Source: Streptomyces lucensis JCM 4490 (GTDB lineage: Bacteria; Actinomycetota; Actinomycetes; Streptomycetales; Streptomycetaceae). Taken from it: a DNA stretch of 64,000 nt. Numbering within the stretch: the first letter of the stretch is position 1; each line of letters begins with the position of its first letter. The stretch covers positions 62,001-126,000 of the forward strand of contig NZ_BMUE01000004.1 of assembly GCF_014650035.1 (NCBI RefSeq), read 5' to 3'. The position numbers and the translations under genes were made by a program. The notes below the pieces were generated by a model, which worked only from the letters and a program-made list of their open reading frames with translations, did no database searches and was not told where the DNA came from. Positions 51,055-59,067 of this stretch are shown one piece after another.

Positions 51055-52023
51055 TCAGCGGGCCCGCTGGAAGGTGCGCCGGTACGTCTGCGGTGACACC
51101 CCGATCGTCGCGTGCAGGTGCTGGCGCAGCGAGGCGCCGGTGGCGAAGCCGACCTCGGCGGCGATCCGGTCGACGGGCAGGTCGCTGGACTCCAGCAGGT
51201 GCCGGGCGCGGGCCACGCGCTGCTGGATCAGCCAGCGGCCGGGGCTGAGTCCCACCTCGTCGTTGAAGCGGCGGGCGAAGGTGCGCAGGCTCATCCGGGC
51301 GTGTCCGGCGAGGTCCGCCAGGGTGAGCGGGTCGGACAGTCGCTCCATGGCCCAGGCGCGGGTGCCGGCCGTGCTCGCGGCGCCGCTGACCGGGACCGGC
51401 TGCTCGATGTACTGGGCCTGTCCGCCGTCGCGGAACGGCGGGACGACACAGCGGCGGGCGACGGCGTTGGCCAGTTCGCTGCCGTGGTCGGTGCGCACGA
51501 TGTGCAGGCAGATGTCCACGCCGGAGGCGGCGCCGGCCGAGGTGAGGATGCGGCCGTCGTCGACGAAGAGGACGTCCGGGTCGAGGTCCACCCGCGGGTA
51601 GCGGCGGCGGAACAGGTCGGCGACCTGCCAGTGCGTGGTCGCCCTGCGGCCGTCGAGCAGACCGGCCGCGGCCAGCACGAAGGCGGCCGTGCAGATGGAC
51701 ACGATCCGGGCCTCTGCGGGGATGCGGGCGAGCGCGGCGGCGACCTCGTCCGGCAGCTCGGCGGGGAGCCGGGCGGGCGGCACGGAGGTGACGACCACCG
51801 TGTCGGCGGTCTCCAGGATCTCGGGGCCGTGTGCGACTCCGATGGTGAAGTCGGCGTTGGTCCGCACCGGTCGGCCGTCGACCGTGCAGGTCAGCACCTC
51901 ATAGTGACCGTCGGCCGCGCCGAATATGCGGCTGGGGATACCCAGCTCGAAGGGGTAGACGCCGTCGAGGGCCAGGACGACCACCCGCTCCGGCCGACGG
52001 GTGAGCAGCTGCATGTCGGGCAT
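51055..52023 (-). CDS. GlxA/AdpA-like AraC-family regulator with DJ-1 domain
   Basis: A 322-residue protein. Residues about 12-180 are a DJ-1/PfpI-type domain with SICTAAFVLAAAGLLDGRRATTHW (a Cys at the nucleophile elbow). Residues about 220-320 are an AraC double helix-turn-helix (MSLRTFARRFNDEVG and IAAEVGFATGASLRQHLH). It is shorter than true AdpA (about 400 residues), so it is a paralogue. It is divergent from a quinone-reductase-like gene 71 bases away, its likely target. Confidence 0.93.
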   Translation of the reverse strand: MPDMQLLTRRPERVVVLALDGVYPFELGIPSRIFGAADGHYEVLTCTVDGRPVRTNADFTIGVAHGPEILETADTVVVTSVPPARLPAELPDEVAAALARIPAEARIVSICTAAFVLAAAGLLDGRRATTHWQVADLFRRRYPRVDLDPDVLFVDDGRILTSAGAASGVDICLHIVRTDHGSELANAVARRCVVPPFRDGGQAQYIEQPVPVSGAASTAGTRAWAMERLSDPLTLADLAGHARMSLRTFARRFNDEVGLSPGRWLIQQRVARARHLLESSDLPVDRIAAEVGFATGASLRQHLHATIGVSPQTYRRTFQRAR

Positions 52024-52043
52024 GGCACGATCCTATCGAAGGT

Positions 52044-52057
52044 TGGCAATCCTGCCA
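52044..52057. promoter_or_regulatory. possible regulator site between divergent genes
   Basis: TGGCA and TGCCA flank AATCC-like spacing at 52044-52057. On the minus strand the site reads TGGCAGGATT, one mismatch from the AdpA consensus TGGCSNGWWY. It lies between the AdpA-like regulator and the reductase. Confidence 0.35.
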
Positions 52058-52094
52058 TTTCCCTGCCGCGCGGCCCCCGGCAGGCTGGGTGACC

Positions 52095-53045
52095 ATGAGC
52101 GATGTGAACACCATGCGAGTCATCAGCCAGAACGTCCTCGGCGGTCCCGAGGTGCTGCGGGAGGTGGAGGTGGAGCGGCCGCGGCCGCGTCCGAACGAGG
52201 TGCTGGTCCGGGTGCGGGCCGCCGGGGTGAACCCCACCGACTGGAAGCACCGGGCCAACGGCGGCTTCCTGGGCGAGCCGCCGTTCGTCCTCGGCTGGGA
52301 CGTGTCCGGCGAGGTCGCGGAGACGGGGATCGGCGTCGCCGCCTTCCGGCCCGGGGACGAGGTCTTCGGCATGCTTCCCTACCCCTTCGGCCACGGCTCG
52401 CACGCCGAGTACGTGATCGCCCCGGTGCGCGCCCTGACGCACAAGCCGGCCTCGATCGACCACATCCAGGCGGGCGCGCTGCCGCTGGTGTCCCTGACCG
52501 CCTGGCAGGCGCTGACCGAGCACGCCGACGTGCGGCCCGGGCAGCGGGTGCTGATCCACGCGGCGGCCGGCGGGGTCGGGCACGTGGCGGTGCAGATCGC
52601 CAAGGCGCGCGGCGCGTACGTGATCGGCACGGCGAGCGCGGGCAAGCACGGCTTCCTGCGCGAGATCGGCGTGGACGAGGCGATCGACTACCACGCCACC
52701 GACGTGACGGAGGCCGTGCGGGACGTGGACGTCGTCCTGGACACGCTCGGCGGGGAGACGTCCGTGCGGTCCCTGCGCGTGCTGCGGCCCGGCGGCGTCG
52801 TGGTCTCGATCCTGCCGGTGGGCTCCGAGGAGTTCCACACCGAGGCCGAACGGCTCGGCGTGCGGGCGGTGCGGATGCTGGTCGACGCCGACCGCGCCGG
52901 GATGCGGGCGATCGCGGAGCTGGCCGAGTCCGGCAGGCTCAGGGCGACGATCGCCGGGACGTTCGCGCTGGCCGACGCCGCCAAGGCGCACGAGCTGGGC
53001 GACACCGGCCGGACGACGGGCAAGCTGGTGCTGCTGGCCGACTGA
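52095..53045 (+). CDS. NADP-dependent quinone oxidoreductase (zinc-free MDR family)
   Basis: A 316-residue medium-chain reductase. It has GroES-like N-terminal strands (VRVRAAGVNPTDWKHR), no structural- or catalytic-zinc cysteines, and the NADP motif HAAAGGVGHVAVQIAK. It fits the QOR/QorA-like group reducing quinones or enones. ATG at 52095 has no strong ribosome binding site; an in-frame GTG at 52089 is an alternative. It is divergent from the AraC/DJ-1 regulator. Confidence 0.93.
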   Translation: MSDVNTMRVISQNVLGGPEVLREVEVERPRPRPNEVLVRVRAAGVNPTDWKHRANGGFLGEPPFVLGWDVSGEVAETGIGVAAFRPGDEVFGMLPYPFGHGSHAEYVIAPVRALTHKPASIDHIQAGALPLVSLTAWQALTEHADVRPGQRVLIHAAAGGVGHVAVQIAKARGAYVIGTASAGKHGFLREIGVDEAIDYHATDVTEAVRDVDVVLDTLGGETSVRSLRVLRPGGVVVSILPVGSEEFHTEAERLGVRAVRMLVDADRAGMRAIAELAESGRLRATIAGTFALADAAKAHELGDTGRTTGKLVLLAD

Positions 53046-53137
53046 CCGGTGCCGGCGGGTGACACGGGCCGCGGCGCCGGTCCGTGTCACCCGCCCGGTG
53101 TTGTCCGGCCCTTGTCACGACACGCGTCAAACCTGAA

Positions 53138-53147
53138 GACATATGTC
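53138..53147. repeat. perfect 10-bp palindrome upstream of the STAS gene
   Basis: GACATATGTC lies 87 bases before the STAS start, in an AT-richer stretch. It could be an operator. Confidence 0.3.
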
Positions 53148-53234
53148 AATCGAACATGCTCAAATTCCTTCCATCGAGGGTAACTTGACGGTCGGGGAAC
53201 CGATGTCCGGGCGCGGGTGGGAGGTGATGCCGTC

Positions 53235-53615
53235 GTGCGTGACGAGCCCGCAGCGCTCACCCGGCATCTACGGGTGCACGAGCACCGCGGCTACACGGTG
53301 CTGGAGTTCCGGGGTGAGATCGACATCGCCGCGGCGGCGGAGATCGGCTCCTCACTGGACCGGGTCACCCAACGGGCCGGCGCCCGGATCGTGATCGACC
53401 TGCGGCCGGTGGAGTTCTTCGACTGCTCGGGGCTGCGGCTGCTCCACCGGGCCCGTACCCGTGTCCTGGAGCGCGGCGGCCGGCTGCACCTGGTGTGCAC
53501 CCACCCCCTGACCCTGCGCGTCTTCCGCCTGACCGGCCTGACCCGGCTGCTGCCGCCGTACCCGACACCGGACGCGGCCCTGGCCGGTGCCGGGGCCCCG
53601 TCCGGCTCGCTGTGA
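53235..53615 (+). CDS. STAS-domain anti-anti-sigma factor
   Basis: A 126-residue RsbV/SpoIIAA-like protein with YTVLEFRGEIDIAAAAEI and the phosphorylation loop FDCSGLRLL (the Ser following DC). It would bind an RsbW-type anti-sigma kinase when unphosphorylated and be reactivated by SpoIIE-type phosphatases, two of which are encoded in this window (4334 and 29383). GTG at 53235 follows GGGAGG at about 10 bases. Confidence 0.9.
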   Translation: MRDEPAALTRHLRVHEHRGYTVLEFRGEIDIAAAAEIGSSLDRVTQRAGARIVIDLRPVEFFDCSGLRLLHRARTRVLERGGRLHLVCTHPLTLRVFRLTGLTRLLPPYPTPDAALAGAGAPSGSL

Positions 53616-53736
53616 CGCCGCCTTCCTGACGGTCCCGTGGCCCGGCCCGGGCCGGCCCCCTGCCCACCCGGGTCAACTCATCTGTCTGCCGAAGCGGTTG
53701 GCGGGAATCCGGACAGCAGGAAGGAGGACCGTCGCG

Positions 53737-54387
53737 ATGACGACTTCCCCGAGACAGCTGCCCGGCTGGGCCAAGGCCGTGGGCGCGTTCGTGCTGGTGC
53801 TCGCCGTGCTGTTCGCCGGCATCCGGCTGGCCGTACTGCCGGGCATCAAGGACCTGTTCGGCACCGAGACGCATGACCGCTCCGGACCTGCGCTGCTGAA
53901 GTCCATCCAGGACATGAGCCGTTACGACGCCGCGTCGGGCAACTTCCAGGTCGTGGTGGACCTGGACAAGGACGCGAAGTTCCTGCCCGACGCGATCCGC
54001 GGCACCCGCACCCTGTACGTCGGCTCGGGCACCGTGGACGCGTACGTCGACCTGGGCCGGGTCGGCGAGAAGGACGTACGGGTGAACGGCGGCCGCACGT
54101 CCGCCACCATCCGGCTGCCGCACGCGCGGCTCGGCAGGCCGGCCCTCGACCCCGACCACTCCTACGCCGTGTCCAAGCAGCGCGGTCTGCTGGACCGGCT
54201 CGGCGATCTGTTCTCCGACAACCCGGGCAGTGAGCAGGCCGTGCAGAAGCTCGCCGTCCGGCACATCGGGACCGCGGCCAGGAGCAGCGGGCTGACCGCC
54301 CGGGCCGAGAGCAACACCACGAGCATGCTCCAGGGCCTGCTGCGCTCCCTCGGGTTCACGGAGGTGCACATCCGTTACGGCGCCTGA
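53737..54387 (+). CDS. DUF4230-type membrane-anchored protein
   Basis: A 216-residue protein with one N-terminal membrane helix (about 12-35) and an extracytoplasmic domain matching DUF4230 (LLKSIQDMSRYDAASGNFQVVVDL begins it; LYVGSGTVDAYVDLG follows). The function is unknown. AAGGAGG precedes the ATG at 53737. Its stop codon directly abuts the stop of the convergent antiporter gene. Confidence 0.83.
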   Translation: MTTSPRQLPGWAKAVGAFVLVLAVLFAGIRLAVLPGIKDLFGTETHDRSGPALLKSIQDMSRYDAASGNFQVVVDLDKDAKFLPDAIRGTRTLYVGSGTVDAYVDLGRVGEKDVRVNGGRTSATIRLPHARLGRPALDPDHSYAVSKQRGLLDRLGDLFSDNPGSEQAVQKLAVRHIGTAARSSGLTARAESNTTSMLQGLLRSLGFTEVHIRYGA

Positions 54388-56163
54388 TCAGCCGCCGAGC
54401 ACTCCCGGCAGGGCCAGTGCCCCGAGCACCGTGACGCCCATCAGCAGCCAGGCCACGTAGTCGCCGACGTGCCCCGACTGCAGGCGCCTGAGGGGCACGG
54501 CCCAGCCTGGCGCTGCCACCCAGCGCGGGCGGGTCACGGCCAGGGCGGCCAGCGCGGCGGCCAGCGCGGTGGAGGCCAGGCCCAGCAGGATCCCGTGCGC
54601 CGTCCAGCGCACCGAGGCGTGGGCGCCGCCCGATCCCGCCTCGTTGACGGAGCGGGCGACCAGGCCGCCGAAAGCGGGGACCACGCCGACGGCGAAGGCA
54701 GCGGCGAGCAGCACGGCGGGCACCGTCCGCATGGTGTCCGGGATCCGGCGCAGCGGGCCGGAGGTCTCGGGCCGCTCACCCGTACCGCTGGTCTCCAGGT
54801 CGGACCGGGCGTCCCGCGGGCGGGGTCCCAGGCCCAGGAACACCCGGGCGGTGATCCGCAGGACGGCGCCCGCGGTGATCGCGGAGGCGGCCACGTACAC
54901 CACGGTGAGGGGGCCGCCGACCGCCTCCTCGGCGACCCCCTTGCCGAGCGCGGTGCCGAACGGCGGCAGGCCGGCCAGGCCCACCGCGCCGACGGCGAAC
55001 ATGACCGCGACACCGGGCAGTTCGCGCGCCCTGCCGTGCAGCTCGTGCTCGTCGACGCTGCCGTACCGGTCCAGCAGGATGCCCGCGCAGGCGAACAGCG
55101 CGGCCTTCACCCCGGCGTGCCCCACCACGTACAGGGCGATCCCGTCGTCGCCCTCGGGGGTGAGGACGCCGAGCGCGACGAGGAACAGACCGGTGTGGGC
55201 GACAGTGGAGTAGGCGAGCAGCCGTTTGATGTGCCGCTGGTACCAGCACATGACGGCGCCGACGGCGGCCGTCACGGTGCCGAGCGTGACCAGCGCCCTG
55301 GTCAGGTCGGCGGCGGGGATGCCGCCGGGGCCGGCGAACACGGTGCCGTACACCCGCCAGACGCCGTAGACGCCGAGCTCCACCATCACTCCGGACAGCA
55401 GCATGCACACGGGGGTGGGCGCGACGGCGTGCGCGTCCGGGAGCCAGAAGTGGAAGGGAACGGCGGCCGCCTTCACCAGCAGTCCGGTCAGGACCAGCAC
55501 GAAGGAGGCGAGCACCAGCCCGTCCGGTCCGCCGTGCCCGGCCGCGGCCGTGTCGAGACCCCGCCCGATCTTCGTCATGGCCAGCTCACCGGTACGGGCG
55601 TACAGCAGGCCGATGCCCATCAGCATGGCGTACGCGCCCAGTGAGTTGACCACGCCGAAGGTCAGGGCGCCCTGGACGGCCCTGGCCTCGTCGATGCGGT
55701 AGCCGGTCAGCGCGTAGGCCACCACGCTCATCAGCTCGAAGAACACGAACGCGTTGAACAGGTCGCCGGCGAGCGCGAACCCGCACATGGCGCCCTGGAA
55801 GACCAGCATCAGCGCGGTGAACGCGCCGGGATGACCGGGCGGGGGCTCGGCGAAGTAGCGCCAGGAGTAGGCGAGGGCCGCGACGGTCAGCAGCGACACC
55901 AGCGCGGCCATGCCGAGCGCGGGGCCGTCCCCCACCACGACGATGCCGACACTCTCGCCGTCGACGGGCAGCCAGCCGCCGACCCACTCGACCATGGGGG
56001 GCGAGGAGTTCAGCGTGAGTACGAGGGCCAGGGCTGCCGTGCCACCGGAGAAGACCAGCCCGGTGGTCTCGGCGGCGGCCCTGGGCAGATGCCGCCCGGT
56101 GACCACCAGCAGGGCGGCCCCGAGCAGCGGGAGGGCGGCGAGGAGCGGAAGCAGGTGGTGCAT
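54388..56163 (-). CDS. mrpD: antiporter subunit MrpD/MbhH-like (NuoL/M/N superfamily)
   Basis: A 591-residue membrane protein with about 14 helices. The proton-channel hallmarks are present: FFELMSVVAYALTGY (Glu of helix 5), LLVKAAAVPFHFWLPDAH (Lys of helix 7), then KRLLAYSTVAHTG. It is the only large ion-translocating subunit in the operon. It overlaps the MrpC gene by one base. Together with the small subunits it should form a Na+/H+ antiporter-like complex. Confidence 0.92.
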   Translation of the reverse strand: MHHLLPLLAALPLLGAALLVVTGRHLPRAAAETTGLVFSGGTAALALVLTLNSSPPMVEWVGGWLPVDGESVGIVVVGDGPALGMAALVSLLTVAALAYSWRYFAEPPPGHPGAFTALMLVFQGAMCGFALAGDLFNAFVFFELMSVVAYALTGYRIDEARAVQGALTFGVVNSLGAYAMLMGIGLLYARTGELAMTKIGRGLDTAAAGHGGPDGLVLASFVLVLTGLLVKAAAVPFHFWLPDAHAVAPTPVCMLLSGVMVELGVYGVWRVYGTVFAGPGGIPAADLTRALVTLGTVTAAVGAVMCWYQRHIKRLLAYSTVAHTGLFLVALGVLTPEGDDGIALYVVGHAGVKAALFACAGILLDRYGSVDEHELHGRARELPGVAVMFAVGAVGLAGLPPFGTALGKGVAEEAVGGPLTVVYVAASAITAGAVLRITARVFLGLGPRPRDARSDLETSGTGERPETSGPLRRIPDTMRTVPAVLLAAAFAVGVVPAFGGLVARSVNEAGSGGAHASVRWTAHGILLGLASTALAAALAALAVTRPRWVAAPGWAVPLRRLQSGHVGDYVAWLLMGVTVLGALALPGVLGG

Positions 56164-56513
56164 CAGCCCCGCAGCTCCCTGAGTTCGTCGGGGTCGACGG
56201 TGCCGTGCCGTTTGGCGACCTGCAGGACCAGGGCGAGCAGCAGCGCGGTCACGGTCGCGCCGACGACGACGTCGGTGAGGGTGAGGGCCTGCACCACCGG
56301 ATCCACCACCGGCCGGGATCCCGGCTCGACGTCGGAGAAGACGGGGGCGGTCGCGCCGTCGCGGTAGCCGACGGCCAGCAGCAGCACGTAGGTGGCCGCC
56401 TGGCAGACGGACAGGCAGCCGACGGTGTGGATCAGATTGCGGCTGGTGGCGAGGCCGTAGCAGCCCACCAGGAAGACGTAGGCGGCGACCAGGTACGGAA
56501 GGATCTGCATCAC
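56163..56513 (-). CDS. mrpC: antiporter subunit MrpC/MbhG-like (NuoK family)
   Basis: A 116-residue protein with three helices of the NuoK type (YLVAAYVFLVGCYGLATSRNLIH starts the first two; ALTLTDVVVGATVTALLLAL is the third). The conserved region between helices 2 and 3 has an extended loop, as in Mrp C subunits. GTG at 56513 or ATG at 56510 is the start; GGGGAGC lies upstream, across the end of the preceding gene. Confidence 0.92.
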   Translation of the reverse strand: MMQILPYLVAAYVFLVGCYGLATSRNLIHTVGCLSVCQAATYVLLLAVGYRDGATAPVFSDVEPGSRPVVDPVVQALTLTDVVVGATVTALLLALVLQVAKRHGTVDPDELRELRG

Positions 56514-56520
56514 GGTGTCG

Positions 56521-57258
56521 TCAGCTCCCCTGCTTCTCCTCGATCTCGACGGCCTGGTCGAGGAAGGTGGCGAGGAGGACCACGACCGCGCTCGCCACCT
56601 CCATGCCGATGGCCGCGTTCAGCAGCGGGACGGCGCCGCCGGAGGACAGCGTGTTGAAGGTGCCGTACGGCAGCAGCGTGTTGGCCAGGAAAGCGGTGCC
56701 GGCCAGGACTCCGGCGAGGCCCAGCACCAGGTAGGCGCAGACGGCCAGCGCGTCGGAGGTCTCGTAGACGGCCAGTGGACGGACGCGTTCGAGCGCGCCG
56801 TAGTCGGCGCCGAGGTAGAGCAGGTGCAGGGCGGTCGCGGCGACGACCCCGCCCTGGAAGCCGCCGCCCGGGCTGAGCTGGCCGTGGGCGACGACGTACA
56901 GGCCGGTGACCAGGGCGACGGGCAGCACGATCAGCGCGTAGCGGCGGACCGGCCGGGCCACGGCGGCCGGTTCGGGGCGCGCCCGGTGCTCGTCCCGGGC
57001 CTGGCGCAGCAGCACCACGCAGCCGAGGACGGCGGCGAACAGGATGCTCATCTCGCCGAGGGTGTCGTAGGCGCGCTGGTCGAAGTTGACGGAGGCGACG
57101 GTGTTGGCGGTGTGCCGGTCGAGCGAGGCGCGCACGGCCCGCTCGCCGTACGGATGCGACCGGCCGCCGAAGCGCGGCAGGCCCGGGCAGGCGGCGACCA
57201 GCAGGGCGGTCAGGCCGGCGCCGCCGACGGCCAGCAGCCACAGCCGCAGCCGGTTCAC
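56521..57258 (-). CDS. mrpB: antiporter subunit MrpB/MnhB, with fused MbhE-like N-terminus
   Basis: A 245-residue membrane protein. The first 90 residues, containing NTVASVNFDQRAYDTLGEMSILF in part, match the last segment of MrpA (the MbhE part). The rest is a complete MnhB domain with HGQLSPGGGFQGGVV. So what is the end of MrpA elsewhere is joined here to MrpB. GTG at 57258 follows AAGGAGG and overlaps the preceding stop (GTGA). Confidence 0.9.
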   Translation of the reverse strand: MNRLRLWLLAVGGAGLTALLVAACPGLPRFGGRSHPYGERAVRASLDRHTANTVASVNFDQRAYDTLGEMSILFAAVLGCVVLLRQARDEHRARPEPAAVARPVRRYALIVLPVALVTGLYVVAHGQLSPGGGFQGGVVAATALHLLYLGADYGALERVRPLAVYETSDALAVCAYLVLGLAGVLAGTAFLANTLLPYGTFNTLSSGGAVPLLNAAIGMEVASAVVVLLATFLDQAVEIEEKQGS

Positions 57259-57515
57259 TCCGGACCCTCCTTCGTCCGGCCGCGGCGCCGGGTCCTGCGG
57301 ACCGACAGCATGATCAGCAGCGGTGTCAGCGCGGACCCGACGGCGAGCTGGGACAGGCCGACGTCCGGTGCCTGCAGGACGGTGAAGAGCACGGCGAGGA
57401 AGAGCCCGAGCACGGACAGCACGAGTGCCTGGCGGGCGGGGTCGCGCTGGGCGACGGCAGCGGTGGCGCAGGCGGCCACCAGCAGCAGGGCCACGACGAT
57501 CACCGCGTCGGACAC
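57255..57515 (-). CDS. MbhD/DUF4040-like antiporter subunit
   Basis: An 86-residue protein with three helices; VLFTVLQAPDVGLSQLAVGSALTPLL is the conserved segment of the MbhD (DUF4040) domain that forms part of MrpA in seven-gene Mrp systems. GTG at 57515 follows GGGGAGG. It overlaps the MrpB gene by four bases. Confidence 0.85.
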   Translation of the reverse strand: MSDAVIVVALLLVAACATAAVAQRDPARQALVLSVLGLFLAVLFTVLQAPDVGLSQLAVGSALTPLLIMLSVRRTRRRGRTKEGPE

Positions 57516-57530
57516 GGCGCACCTCCCCGG

Positions 57531-57983
57531 TCAGCCACCGCGCACCCCCTGGAAGCCGCCCGACAGCGCCCGTGACGCGATGACGTTGCCGCCGATCAGC
57601 AGGGCGCCGACGACCAGCAGCTTCACCGTGGCCCGGCCGGGCGCGGTCGCGGCGCACACCGCGGCCACGACCACCGCGCCGAGGCCGGCAGCCGCCCAGG
57701 TCAGCGCCCAGGCGCTGGGCCGTTCGCGCTCCAGTTCCGCGGCGAGCAGCCGCGCGAAGACGAGGGTGCCGACCGGGCCCAGCAGGGCCAGCAGCAGGGC
57801 GAGGTCGACGTAGGAGGGGCGGCCGTAGCCCTGGGAGAGGAGCAGCAGCGCCGGGCAGAGTGCGGAGGTGGCCAGGTTCTGCGCGATCACCCGCCGCCCG
57901 GTCGGGCCGGTGGTCACGCCCCACAGGGCGGCCGCCCCTCCCCCGGCCAGCTCGACGGTCGCCGCGAGGATCCAGCCGTTCAC
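57531..57983 (-). CDS. MrpF-like subunit with MrpG-like extension
   Basis: A 150-residue membrane protein. Residues about 1-85 match MrpF (VIAQNLATSALCPALLLL and VDLALLLALLGPVGTLVFARLL). The remaining 65 form two further helices that hold the place of MrpG, though the similarity is weak. GTG at 57983 overlaps the stop of the previous gene. A fused F-G subunit is my inference. Confidence 0.75.
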   Translation of the reverse strand: MNGWILAATVELAGGGAAALWGVTTGPTGRRVIAQNLATSALCPALLLLSQGYGRPSYVDLALLLALLGPVGTLVFARLLAAELERERPSAWALTWAAAGLGAVVVAAVCAATAPGRATVKLLVVGALLIGGNVIASRALSGGFQGVRGG

Positions 57984-58174
57984 CGCCAGGTCACCGCCCG
58001 CCGGCCGGCCCGGGCCAGCAGCGCGCCCACGGCGGCGCAGCTCGCGCCGACGATCCGCTCCAGGGTGTCGACCGTCGTGATGAGCACCAGCCACAGCATC
58101 GCCAGACCGGCCCACCAGGCCAGGAGTTCCCCGGCGGCGAGGAGGACCGTGCGCGGGGCGGTGTGCCGGGTCAT
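57980..58174 (-). CDS. short MrpE-like membrane protein
   Basis: A 64-residue protein with two hydrophobic helices (LLAWWAGLAMLWLVLIT and IVGASCAAVGALLA). It sits in the first position of the operon, where MrpE/MbhA is expected, but is less than half the usual length (about 160). ATG at 58174 follows GAGGAGG. It may be a reduced MrpE. Confidence 0.7.
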   Translation of the reverse strand: MTRHTAPRTVLLAAGELLAWWAGLAMLWLVLITTVDTLERIVGASCAAVGALLARAGRRAVTWR

Positions 58175-58414
58175 GCGCCACCTCCTCGGCCCGTTCCATG
58201 ACGTGTGCGGTGTTCTGTTCCGTTTCGCCGCTCGGGGCATCCAAGCACCGCCGGGCCCGTGGCAGGGCGGCGGCACGCGGGGCCGCCACCGGAGTGCCCC
58301 GGGAGCGTGAACGGAAACCGGCGGCGCTCCCCGGCGCCGTCCGGCCGGCGGCATCCGGCGGCGCATGCCGGGTAACCGCTGCACGACAGCCGGAAGTTGA
58401 GGTCTGGAGGACCG

Positions 58415-58972
58415 ATGAGCCGTACCGCCCTGCGCCTGCCCGCCGTGTTGCGCGCCCCCAGGAAGCGGGAGCCGGCCGGGGAGGAGGGCGTGCCGGCCGG
58501 CCGGCACGCACTGCCGCTCCCCGTCCGGCTGCTCGCGATGCTGGTCGCCTTCGCCTTCATGGTGGCCTTCGCGGTGATCCTGGCACGGCTCACCCTGCAG
58601 CCGTCCCCGGCCTCGGCGTCGCTGACCCACAGCAACCTGCACCCGGGCCGCTCCCTGCGGGCCTACCTGGAGCAGGCGCCGTTCCGGGACGCCGTGAAGC
58701 AGCTCGGCGGGAACGTGCTGCTCGGCGTGCCGTTCGGGGTGCTGGTGCCGGTGCTCGCCCCGCGCGCCCGCGGACTGCTCCGGGTGCTGGCCCTGACGGC
58801 GCTGGTGATGCTGATGGTGGAGCTGGCGCAGGGCGCGCTGGTCACCGGACGGGCCTTCGACATCGACGACGTCATCCTCAACACCACCGGTGCGCTCGTC
58901 GGCTGGCTCCTCCTGGGACGCCGGCTGGGGCGCGGGGTCCACCGGCGCACCGGCGAGCCGGTGACTGAGTGA
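58415..58972 (+). CDS. VanZ-like family membrane protein
   Basis: A 185-residue protein with about four helices and the VanZ motif FDIDDVILNTTGALVGW near the end. The family includes the teicoplanin-resistance accessory VanZ, but most members have unknown roles in envelope biology. GGAGG lies just before the ATG at 58415. It is divergent from the antiporter operon. Confidence 0.88.
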   Translation: MSRTALRLPAVLRAPRKREPAGEEGVPAGRHALPLPVRLLAMLVAFAFMVAFAVILARLTLQPSPASASLTHSNLHPGRSLRAYLEQAPFRDAVKQLGGNVLLGVPFGVLVPVLAPRARGLLRVLALTALVMLMVELAQGALVTGRAFDIDDVILNTTGALVGWLLLGRRLGRGVHRRTGEPVTE

Positions 58973-59000
58973 ACGTCAGCAACGGATCTGTACCGGAGTA

Positions 59001-59029
59001 TTGACGCGCCCTTACCTCACTCCTTAAAT
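59001..59029 (+). promoter_or_regulatory. strong housekeeping-type promoter of the GH16 gene
   Basis: TTGACG (59001-59006), a 17-base spacer and TTAAAT (59024-59029) are close to the consensus for HrdB-dependent promoters. The start point would lie near 59036, giving a leader of about 32 bases with GGAGAG before the ATG. Confidence 0.75.
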
Positions 59030-59067
59030 CAAGAGGCGTCTCATCCCCCCACGCCGAACGGAGAGCC

